NCBI GenBank assembly: GCA_014706295.1
Contig: JACSVZ010000007.1
Location: 56,372,975-56,436,974, forward strand
DNA: 64,000 bases
Direction of reading: 5' to 3'
DNA from: Lycocorax pyrrhopterus obiensis
Taxonomy: Eukaryota; Chordata; Aves; Passeriformes; Paradisaeidae
A program made the translations under genes and the position numbers. Of this stretch, positions 22,936 through 34,200 are shown one piece after another (position 1 is the first letter of the stretch; each line of letters opens with the position of its first letter). The notes below the pieces were generated by a model. The model did no database searches, was not told the DNA's origin, and saw only the letters and a program-made list of their open reading frames with translations.

Positions 22936-25900
22936 TGGTCACAGGACGTGTTGGGTTCATTCAGCCACACTTACACCGTGCATATCCTGCTTGTAAAAGC
23001 TCAGCAGCATCCTAGTTTGGGACTTGCACTGCACAAAGGTGTAAATTCCTGCCCTTTTAAAATTTTATAGTGACTATCGACTGTTGCCCATCTTCCTGCA
23101 TGCTTGAGTGCCACAGGGGATGCACTTCACTGTCATTCAGAGAATCTGTGTTGGTTCCCTGCCAACTGCAACAGCTTTATTTATCCATTGGCAGTAACTT
23201 TTACACGAGTTACTGATCTATTTGCTGCTCTGGCCATTCTGAATGTAAAAATTTTATATGGCTTTTTATTTTAAAGAGTTGCTAAGCACTGCAACTGATA
23301 TTTTGTGTGTTGAAAGCAGGGAGCAAAGTTGAGTGTTCCAAAACTAAGTCAGTTAATTATTTAATGACGTGCCTATTCTGTTCTTAGAATTAAGAATACT
23401 ATAAAGCACTGACAGACTGCAACCCTTTATCTAGTAAACTGTTCAGCAGTGACATCACAACTGCTGTAATAACTTCAGTAATGCTTGTGATACCTCAGTG
23501 CTGTTTGCATGGGATGAACTGTGTCCTGCTTACTCAGCAGATGGAACGGGGAAAAAAGCTGAAGTGGCTCTGTAGCTTCCCTGGCCCTGGAGGGAGTTCT
23601 GTGATGACAAACTGGAAACTCCATGGGGATACAGGAGCAGGGTTAACTTTTTCAGTTAACCCTAGATTTCAATTAATTTTCAGTTTCCCTTGTATTCTGT
23701 CAGAGCTCTTAAACACGTATTAAATAGGTTGTAGTCATAAGCTCACAAAATGTTAAATTGCCAGTAAATGGTGAATGAATAGTTGAGGTTCGTAATAAAC
23801 CTTATTAAAATCAATTACAAGATTAAAATCCCATTTTTATGCTTTCAGACAAGCAGGGCCCTGCAGAGGGTCTTGAGGGGGCAACTTGTAGTGTGTGTAA
23901 CGCTCACTGATGTGTCAGAACCCTCTTTTCCTCTGGGTTTTCAATTTTGCCTTTGCTTAGTGCTAACATTGGAGGAATGTATCGAAAAATGTTTTGCACT
24001 GTTACTCTGGGAGAAGGATGAATACGTCATCTTTCCCTCATATTAGCAGATTTTACAGCCCTGTCCAAGGTACAGAATGGAAAGAAAAAAGGGTTCAGCC
24101 CTTATGATTCAGCAGGTAAACAAACTCCTGGGGTTCCAAAGGTGATGGGCTCCACCTTTCAGGTCTTTCTCTTCTGGACAGATGCTTTGGGCCACCTGAG
24201 CCCTCACTGCTTGTAAGCACTGGCTGCATAAGGCCACTGAGGGACCTTGTAACTCCCATTTCCAGTCTGAGATGAACAAATTCACCTCCCCAGGGGAAAA
24301 GAGTAGCAAAATGGGAATGACAAAGCAATTCAGCTTCAAGACTGGGGAGTTCTGGCAACCCTCCAGCCCCCATCAGAGTTTGTACACAACCAGCCCATTT
24401 GGGGGTACCCACAAAGACAAAACCGGACTCTCTCAACTGACAAGAGATCAGGGAGACGAACCAAAGCGTAGCCAACCATCCTCCGGGGCATTTCGTAGTA
24501 AAAACGTAGCCTCGCCTTCTGTGGCTTTCCTGGGAAATGAGGGGTGCCGGAAGCGCCTCTGACGTGTTCTGCACAAGCAGTGACCGCTCGTTTCCTTGAG
24601 TCATTTCCTCGTTCCTGCTGTCCCTGGCAGCCGGCCCGGGGTGCCAGCACACGCTGTGTCCCCAAAGGCACGGCTGCACCAGGGCACCCGGTGCCTGTGC
24701 TCTGGAACTGGTGCACAGAGGAAATAACACTTTGTACCTCAGCACGTTTCAAGCTACGATTTTCACCATTTCTCATCTCAGTTACGAGCTCTCGGCTGTG
24801 AAATCCTGAGTTTTGATGAACTAAACGTGTTACTGTACTCTGTGTTTGCGGAAAGCAAATACCACAGACTTCTGACATTTGCTTAGGATTTTGGAAAGGT
24901 GAAAACGAGAGCAAGGCAGGAGTTTTGGACAGCAGAGCTAGACAGGAATGCCTCTTCCTTCTGCTGGGATTAGAGGGAAAATATACCCATAGAACAAAGT
25001 TTTACGAAGTTCCAATCAGCAGTGTAATTACTGAAATGCTTCCTTTGTGGAAGGAATGCTGTAAACAGCTTTGCAAAAAAAACCCTCAAACCAGCTTCAT
25101 TGTGAAAGACTGAAAATTTTTCAATGCATATTCTAAAATGTGGAATTTAATTATAATAATTTTAAAGAGTCAAGAAAAGGAGGAGGGACAGTCAGACTCC
25201 AGGATGATTTCGAACTATACTATAAGCCCACCATTGATTGTATATGCAGAAGATGGAGTCAAAAACAAATAAAATAAATCTTGTAAAAGCATAAGATTTT
25301 TTCAAAATGCAGGTTCATTACAGGATTTAAAAGCACTCTGGTATTTTTTAATGATGAAGATCAGCTCGAATAGTTTAAAAAATGGGACTTCCTAGAGTAC
25401 TCCTACTCCAGTTAAGACAGCAGAGGGAATTTGGCTAAAACTGAGCTACCTTCAAATTAATTGTTAACCCCCAAATTTCCCTGTGGATCCAAGTTTAACT
25501 TTCCAGATCCACTCTGGAAGATTCAAAGAGAAAAATTTTCTGCTCCTTCTACTGAAATATGTCTGAGAATCTCCTAAATTGCCTCCCACAGCACAGCCTG
25601 GATGCCAGAGCACAGCCAGCCTGGCTTAGTGCTCTGCTGGGTGGGATAAGCAGGCCCTGATGAGGGAAAAATGTATGGAATGAAGTTGCAACATTTTTTG
25701 CTTTTTTCAATCAAGGCGAGATGCCTCTGAAAGCTGGGCAAATCCTGAAATGCCAAAAATCCTCCAGCTTCCCCGAACATCTGCTTTATTAACACACACT
25801 TCTACAGACACACTTCTGAGTCTTCAGACCTTAAAGCCTCACTTCTAAAATCAAATCAGAATCAAAATATTGATTTTGAATAGCTCAAAATCAGTTTTGC

Positions 25901-27600
25901 CCCTAATTTATAACTCATCTTCCTCACAGACCTAATGGATAGGTTATTTAATTTTGTGTATTTTACTGTTGCTCGTGCTGGAAAATTAGTCTTTTAAAGT
26001 GTCACTTCCAGCACACAGATTACAGAGCTGGACAGAGCACTCTGGGTAGCACCCAGACCTCCCCAGCCAGCTGTTTGAAGCAGCACTGCACTGAGCTGTG
26101 CTGCTCTGAATGCTTTTCAGTTCAGATCTTTCAGCATGGCTAAGATCAATGCAAGTATATGAAAACCTACACCATCTTTAAACAGTCTCAGCTTGCTCTG
26201 AAAGCTTCAAAAATATTGTCTTAAAACACTGAACTGCAGCACACCCTCGTAAGGCAGCGTTTTCTGCTGCCACGGGCACAGGCTCAGCTCTGTGCTGCAG
26301 CATCCGCAGCGGCTGCCTCAGGAATGAGTCAGTCAAAGAGGTGATGGCACGGTGGTCACGCCACCGGATCTCTGTGCAGTTCCTTCCAAACCTGGGCTGT
26401 TCACACTGTGGTCAGCAGGCTGCAGGACAAAGGGAGGAGGAAGTCTGTAAGCAGCAGGCAGTGCAGTCTCATCAGTGAAAGTTGCTGGAGAGTGCTGTTA
26501 TGCCTCAGTGTATATGATAAGAATGTTTTTTTTCCCCTTAAAATGGAGGGAATTTGATGGAACTCTTAGAATGGCAAAGAAAGAGGTTCCTCTCTATTGA
26601 AACAATTAAAAATAAGGAGAAATGGTGATTCTGCCTCAATTTAAACCTTGAAGTTCATTTCAGAAGAGTCAGGAACTCATTTTAGAAGTCCTCAACAGGA
26701 AGAGGATGGAAACCCCTAAACCTGAAGCTGCTGGTGTGATTTGTACGAGCAGCCTTTCACTAGCCCAGAGCGGCAGGGCTTTTGTCCAGCCTGACAAGCT
26801 GGACAGACATGGGTCTGAAGAGTCACCACTCCACGTGTCAAGGACACTTGCATCTGACACTTGCTTTCAGGCACAGCAGCCCCTGAAGGGACACCAAGAA
26901 CTGCAGGGGCTGGGAGCACCGCACAGGGCACTGGAGACAAAGCCCAGAGGACACCTAAGTGCTGAGAACACGTGTCACCTGTTCCCAACAGGAATCCCCC
27001 CGCCCCACCGGCCGGAAAAACGCTCTGTGGGCCACCCCTTGTTTGGTTACAAAGGGGATGTGAGGGTGTAGTGTTTTTTAGTGAAAATTAGAGCCAGAGC
27101 AAAGCTGCAGCTTAGATATTAATAGCTGAAATTGTGGTAAATGAGTATAGCATTATTAGAAGATTCCAAATTCCAAACTGCAGACTCAGGCTCCCAAGCT
27201 GGGAGGAGGTGATGCTGTTTAAGACAACGACCACTGAGCAATGATCATGAAGATCCCAAACCTTAACATTATTATGGGTATTATTATTACTGTATAGGCA
27301 TAACTGCCCAGGAATTTCAGTGTTCACAGTCATTCACTGGAGGCACCCGGCTCAGGCTGTGGTGCTTCCCTAAAGGAATCCACGCTTCAGGGTATGTGGA
27401 AATCTCATGTGTAAGTTCTGTACAGGTCTGTAAGGTGTTTAGTATTTCTAGGGACAAGGGATAGGGAAGAGGGGGGTGTAGAGAAGGAAAAAAGGTACAA
27501 AAGCCTAGGGAAAAGGTTATGTTTTTTGTGAGTAAAAGACCAAAGGAAAGGTGGCAAGGTGCCATAGATTTCTTTTATGCTTTGTTTTTAAAACAGTCAA
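22936..27600. other. Intergenic between convergent CLBA1 and the SERTA gene
   Basis: No gene is recognised. The longest open frame is a 216-codon minus-strand frame at 24095-24745 in a locally GC-richer patch, with another long minus-strand frame overlapping it (24336-24914). Neither has a recognisable domain, splice context or promoter, so I do not call them genes. The rest is AT-rich with short random frames. Confidence 0.5.
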
Positions 27601-30352
27601 ATACTGAAGGCTCCAAAATATAACTGGTTTAAATGCAAAACTGTGGCTTTTATTTCCAAACATACAATAAATAGGTCCACCACAACTAGCCTCTAACTTC
27701 ATTTTACATGGAAGGATTTTAAAATTAGTTTGTGCATATTTAAAAATTAAACTTCCCTTTGCACGTAAGTCCAAACATAACCGAACTGCATTACACACCA
27801 GCTCATGGTCTTGGCACTGTGACACAAGCAACCAATTAGAAACAGAGCTCTGTAGCCAGGACTTGAACAAAAATTGCATTTTGAATTGTTGATAAGAGAT
27901 CTACCAACAATTTAATCTTTTTCTGCAGTATACGAAAAACTTTAGTACGTAAATGTTGAAAAGCAAGTTGTCTTCTCTTCTGTTTCTGTAGAAACTGCAA
28001 GGTAAGTGGATTTATTAAGTGTTCACTATTTGCTATATGATACAATTTTCATACCAAAATATCTTTACTGCATAGTAACATTCCATATTTTCAAACGCAA
28101 AAAGAGATTAGATGCAGTCTTTTTATTTTATCCCTCATCACTGAATTTAAAGACATTTTTAACCGCATCTCTGTTTCATCACAGTGCAGAAGGCCCTTAA
28201 TATTTCAAGGATTTATTCAGTCATATTTTTAATACAAAAGTAGAGGCTGAGGAAAAGCCAGAGTAGTCTATACACAATGCACAATCTGTGTACATTCTGA
28301 AGCTGTACCTCTTCAAGAACTAGTTATACACTCTTCAAACAAATCCCTTTATCCAGCAATTCAAAATACTTTAGATCAGAAGTTTTATATTAGAATCAAT
28401 ACAATATATGCATATAAATACATTTATACCCTTCGGTTGCTAAACAACCCAGATGGCTGCGAGGATGACCTGAAATGGTTCTCCATTGGCCTGGGATACC
28501 AAATTATGTCGGCAGCTAACTGTTAACCAAGAGAGTCACAGTAAAAAAATGGATATCTCTGCACAAGGTAGGTGTGCCACAGCATCAGTTAAGACTAGAA
28601 ATACCAGGTGACACCCTGGCCCCTTCAACAGGGCCAGGATTTCAACTTCTGTGAGATGCAACACACAGGCAACATTTTTTCCCTCTGCCGACGCTCCGTT
28701 CATAAAAAGTCTCAGCAGAACAAAAACCCAAAAAATACAACAAACCAAAGCAAAAGTTTTACAACTGCAAGTTTCCAAGACAGGTGCTGCAGCTTTCAAG
28801 AACAAAGTAGAAGTTTTGTAATTAAAAAACATGGAAAAAAATAACAAAACCCAAACCAAAAAGCAATGTGCAAGTGTGAAACTCAGAAGACGATAGCAGG
28901 GATCGATCTAGACCTTGGTTCAGGCTGAAACACAGAACCCAAACTGCCTTATGGAAAAACAGTTCTCACTGCAAATCTCATCTCCAGCTGAGGAGGGTGT
29001 TTGTGTATCTGTATAAAAACACCCCTGCCCCACCCAAGAGAGCCTGGGGCAGCAGCTCGAGGGTTCCAAAGCCCAGGTGGTCCCAGCCCCTGGGAGGGAC
29101 AGAGCCACCAGCACCGACTCCCCACAGCCCCACGGGTGCTCCAGGGGCTGTCACAGCAGTGGGCATTGCTGCAGCAAGAAGTGTTCTCAGCTTGGCTTCT
29201 CAAAGGACGCAGAAATGTTGGCTCTCTGAGTATCCTCCAAAGGTGCTAGAGGTTTTAAGTTTGAAGCGTTTCTTCCCACAATGCCAGGTGTATCTTTTTA
29301 AACGTGTATCTTTTTAAATAATATTGCACATAAAAATCATCTTAAAATTTGTAGTGAAAGCAGGGTTGAAGGACAGTGTTTTCCAAAAGAGAATAAAAAG
29401 CTACCTGTACATAGTAAGTTTTAATTTAAAGAACGCCAAGATTATTCAAAATCTAAGCACATAATACTGACAGAAAAATGTTAAATTGCACAATCTACAT
29501 ATAAATTAATTTGTAAATACTTAAAAGTTTTTAAACATTGAATACCCTTGATTTCACAAATCTGCTAGGTCACTGTCAAAGGATCAACTTAATGAGTTAG
29601 AAGTACTTTCCCCCAGAAAAAAACAGAAACAAAAAGATTTGCAGTCTCAGATGAAGCACTGGAAAGAGTTAAAGCATTTCAGCTCAGAGGTAGTGCTAAA
29701 CACATCCAACTAGAAGTCCATTATATTTGAACTATGATGAAATAACGTAGTAAAATGTAGAAAGACTATAAAATTTACAAAAATAAATAGTTCTGAATGC
29801 TTTAGAAAATGCAAGAGACTTTGTTGGTACGTGTCTTGATCTGCTTTTCTGACCAAAAGAAAGCAAAGCATGTCTCATTTTTAAAATATACCCATCTCTA
29901 GTAACGTGTCTGCAATCCACACAATCTAACTCTGCAACTTGACAGATGCCAGCTTGGCATAGACTCTGATATTAAAAATAAAGTGGAGGCTTTGTAAAAG
30001 ATCACCTCATATGAAATTTGCTTTGCATGTAAATTCTTCTGTCAAATTAAAAATTGCACATAAAAAAGTTTATTGAAAGAGGCATGAGGGGTGATGAGGG
30101 TTATGTGCCCATTGTTCCACATACACCCTGGAAGGAAAATGATGATTGCACAGTTCTGATAAATAAATTTTTTTTAAAAAAAATCTGCCACTTTTTTGGT
30201 TTATAAGTTTTGGAATTATTTAGAAAATCCTACTGTGGACAAATTATTATTTAGTTTGCTTTTTAAAGAATTCTTTACAACTTTTCCAGTGGCTTTTATC
30301 CTGAAACCAAATGAAAGTGGCAGTTTAAAAGTATCTTTGGGTAAAACAAGTA
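27601..30352 (-). other. Probable 3' UTR / downstream region of the SERTA gene
   Basis: This AT-rich DNA lies directly downstream of the SERTA stop codon on the minus strand. A canonical poly(A) signal on that strand (TTTATT on the plus strand) is at 30069-30074, giving a UTR of about 0.28 kb. Further minus-strand signals, for instance near 27645, would allow a UTR of up to about 2.7 kb. SERTAD2 and CDCA4 in mammals have long 3' UTRs, so the longer form is plausible. No other gene is seen. Confidence 0.45.
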
Positions 30353-31204
30353 TCAGGATCCAACGAGAATTTCCATGATGTGGTCCAACTCACTCAGATC
30401 TGTTCTACATATCTGAATGTTGTTTGCTGAAGAAGAATTACAAGATGGAAAGGTTTTCAATGGTTCTTCTGTAGCAAGAGATGGTGATCTGGGCAGCATT
30501 AGTGGAGGGCAACAGAAGTCTGAATCATACATTGAAGTGTCAATATCTTCAAAAATGTCATCTATTGCCAAATCCTTCAAGTAACTGGTTGAATTTGAAA
30601 TCTCAAAGGAACCAAACACACACTCAGCTCCCTTCAAATCCTGTCTATCATCTTCTAGTTTCAGACCAGTATTTTCTGGAAACTTTGGCTGGTCATCTCC
30701 AGTAGGAACCAGACAAGTAGGTGGGCTGATGTCTTCTACAAAGTCTAAATCCTTCAGAATAGATGAAATAGCAGATGACATGTCGTCGTCTGAAACGATC
30801 AGCAGGCTGTTTTCAATGGGGTCTTCCACAGACCGCAGGTCACAGCAGTGAGACTCTTGCTGACCAATACCTGAAGGCAACTGAAGGGCAATCCCAGGTG
30901 ACTCCATCCCGGTGTAGCCGTGAGAAGCAGGAGCAATGCCAGGGCAGATATTCACTGGCTGCTGGTTACTCTCTTGTCTCATCTCCTCCTGGATCTGCCG
31001 CACGGTGTTGGCGATGAGGACAGAGCGGTGCAGGTTCGGCTCCACCAGCATTTTGTACGTCTGTAACTTGGTGAGGCACATGTTGAGCACCAGCTGCCTC
31101 TTGAGAGGGTATGGCAGACTTCGACTGGAATCAAAGGCACTCGAGAGACCAGCCATGTTCTCCTCATAGTCACTCAGCTTGCGCTTTAGGCCTCTCCCCA
31201 ACAT
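30353..31204 (-). CDS. SERTA-domain protein, CDCA4/SERTAD2-like paralogue
   Basis: This 283-residue protein is encoded in a single exon. It opens MLGRGLKRKL, the basic RGLKRK motif of the family. The SERTA domain is at about residues 33-80, with KRQLVLNMCLTKLQ and then LVEPNLHRSVLIANTVRQIQ, nearly identical to CDCA4 and clearly different from SERTAD2 (TEPSLQKTVLINNMLRRIQ). The middle is acidic. The C-terminus has DIFEDIDTSMYDSDF and ends ELDHIMEILVGS, the SERTAD1/SERTAD2-type acidic transactivation tail. From family knowledge, such TRIP-Br proteins are nuclear co-regulators of E2F/DP transcription and bind cyclin- or PHD-bromodomain partners. The exon starts at 31208 after the acceptor TTTCTGTCTTCCAG, so the 5' UTR is spliced, as in CDCA4. 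It is neither CDCA4, which is present separately at 50851-51600, nor SERTAD2 itself. I leave the symbol empty because I do not know an agreed name. Confidence 0.95.
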   Translation of the reverse strand: MLGRGLKRKLSDYEENMAGLSSAFDSSRSLPYPLKRQLVLNMCLTKLQTYKMLVEPNLHRSVLIANTVRQIQEEMRQESNQQPVNICPGIAPASHGYTGMESPGIALQLPSGIGQQESHCCDLRSVEDPIENSLLIVSDDDMSSAISSILKDLDFVEDISPPTCLVPTGDDQPKFPENTGLKLEDDRQDLKGAECVFGSFEISNSTSYLKDLAIDDIFEDIDTSMYDSDFCCPPLMLPRSPSLATEEPLKTFPSCNSSSANNIQICRTDLSELDHIMEILVGS

Positions 31205-31208
31205 GAAC

Positions 31209-34200
31209 CTGGAAGACAGAAATTATGAATTAACCCTGGGCAGGCCCAACAGACAATTCTGAAAAGCCTGTAGTGTACAATGTATTGGTTAACTTAAGAC
31301 TTTTGATGTCACAGAACATCAAGAGAGAATGAAATCCTACACCATACTACCTCCATTGACAAGATGCACTTTCCAGCTATGTTGTTTCACGGCAACTTTT
31401 TTTTCTAAACAGAAAACATGGAAGAAATACACTAACTCTTTTTTTAAAAAGCTATATACTTCTAAGTATATCTGACTGCCCACATGAAATAAAATAGATG
31501 CTTATATTAAGGATGAAACAACTATACAGAATATTTAATCGTTTCCATTTTAACATTCATTCTTGGGTACATCAGGTAAGATTTCAAAGCTAGTTTACAA
31601 TACCCATTTTGATCTCATTAAGGCATTCTAATGTCTTGCCCAGTGTCTCTGAGAACTCTCTATAGGACTGATTTTCCTCCTTTTTCTTTGGTGATACAAA
31701 ATTGTTTTACAGCAAGACCAACAGCAGGGCCTCCCATGGGATCCTTACACCCGTTCCACAGCTTGGTAGTTTGGTTAAATGGTGGGAGGAAATCTGGCTG
31801 AGCCACTGAGCTCACAGAAAGACAATCACGCTGCTGGCTCACAACCTGCTACTGAATTCATACTAAGAACACCAGGTAGGAAGCTAACAAACAGCATTTT
31901 AAAAGTGACCAATTTTGGTAAATAGTTAGGAAAAAAAATAGAATTTAGTTGGATTCATTCTGCTTTGTGTGCTCTTGTACTGAAATACAGTAGGTCTAGA
32001 ACAATGTGGTACAACAACTGTACACACACACATCTAAAATGTAAGTGATCCAAACAAATACCTGCTTGGATACTTTGCAATTACCATCCCAAGTCTAAAG
32101 TGTTTTATTAGGGACAACAAGCCCTATGCAATCACTCATATAAACACAGAAAAGGAGTATACTGTGCACAGAAACACTGCTAAAATCTCAGTTACACGCA
32201 TTCTAAAGTGTCCATGAATACAGATACCTCAGTACCAAACAATTAAAAAAAATTAAGCAATCATAAATTAGACACCAGTGGCAGATTAAGGGCAGATCCT
32301 TCACGCACAATGATCCAGACCCTGTATGCTGCTGAGGGCCTCCCAACTTCCTTTCCATGTGAGCACTGGATACTGCCAGCAATAGCTCAGCTGATGGCCG
32401 CAGCTGCCAGCTGCTAGCCTGTTGCTAGACTTTTGGGGACAAGGAGAAGGCAGCAGGATAAAGCCTCTTTTACTTTCAGGATTTCTCCAGATTTGCAGGA
32501 AGCATGGCAGGGCTCCATGGCTACATCCATCTGCCCAGACAAGGCTGTTGGATAACTCAGCTCCTCTGGAGGAACAGAAAGCAAGCAAGCCGTGCATCCT
32601 CCTCAGCAAGACACACAAGAGAAAACAGACAGCTGCTACAGGAGTTTAAGTGTCAGACTTCTCAATTGTACACATTTTTTTTTTAAAGGACATATCTGGA
32701 TGAAATTCAACTTGTCCTATGACTGCATTTTTACTTAGGAGGGAGTAGTCTGGCCTATCTTCAGTTCACTAACATAGTCACTCTTGAAACAGCAACAAAG
32801 TTTAATTACTTGCAATTTTACCAGTGCTGCAATTTTTTAACTTTGGAACTCTGTTTTCCTCCAAAGTTTTCTGCTAAACTGCCACAGCACCAGCCGAATC
32901 TCTTTAAAAACCAGAAGGTGTCTGGATGTGGTGTGCCTGTTCACCTGGGTCATCTTCCCACGCTGATCATGTATCGCTCTCCCTCTCCAGCACCCCATTA
33001 ACAGCCAGTACTGAGCACTCCATTACAACAAAATCAGAACAAATCTGGATACAAAGTTCAGGCACAAAATATAATAATGAAGTATTCTGGTAAGGCAGTG
33101 TCTGTGTCAGGTATCCTCAGTCAAACTACTGACAATACTGTCAATAACTGAATTTTTGACACAATCTATGGAAAATCACAATTATGCAGGACAAGTAGAC
33201 TTGCTAAATATACCAACTCTCATCATGAAGACAATCATTTATGCAAATCATAAAAAACTCACAATAAAATTGTGAACTCTCCATTTTAAGTAGCATTTAA
33301 ATGTATGTACTAACTAAGGCATTACCTCATAGCATCACTATAAGAACAAAAATTATGCATCAAAAAGCCTGTTCCTTCACTAAGCACTATCATTCCCATA
33401 CACTGCCCACTAGTGGGGGTTTTTTTTGTTTTGTTTTTATTTTTTTTTCTCTCAATAAATTAAACAGACCAAAATTTACACTTATAAGGGATTGAAGTTA
33501 TGACCACGCAGGAAACAGCAATTCTGACAGTTTGTACACTCAGAATGCTTGGTTTTGATAATTTACTGCTTTTAGTATTTTTTAAAAATACACATTTACA
33601 CTTTGTTAGACACACAGGACAGATTACTCTTATCTCTTTGAATTATATAAATAACATTAATTCCTAACATCTCAAGTATGTGCTAGTATTTAAATTCTGT
33701 AAGCAATCTTAAAGAGCAAGCAGACTATGATATGCAAGGATGTATAATTTCACAAGAACAACTTAAAATGACACGTTTTACTTTTCAATTCAAACAGTAG
33801 TCCAGTTAGACTAAATACTTCATGTTCATATAGGCAGACACCCTTCTTTTCATTCTTCAAATTCCCTTCATAAAATTTGTCCCAGAGCATTTAAGAAATA
33901 TGTAACAATGCTCGAGCATGACAGCACTTGACTATAAAAATGAAGTGCAAGAAACACTATTTGCTCCAACTTCAAAATGTTTCTACTTAATGTACTCCCC
34001 ACTCTCAAGATGTTTTTTAAAATACACAAACATAGTACTACCTTACATTTTAAAATTCTGTCTAACATTGATTTTTTTTCCTAAAAGGAAGGATCCCTAA
34101 CTCTCCCTCCAGGAGCTAGATGACTTCAAAGGTTAAACATAAATTTGGAAAAGGCTAATAAAAAACAGAGTACCACTGGTACAGGGGACTTAAAAATTAC

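Noticed and set aside
30353..31204. Calling this gene SERTAD2
   Set aside because: The C-terminus is SERTAD2-like, but the SERTA domain follows CDCA4 and differs from the strongly conserved SERTAD2 sequence; SERTAD2 is expected in its own AFTPH-linked locus.
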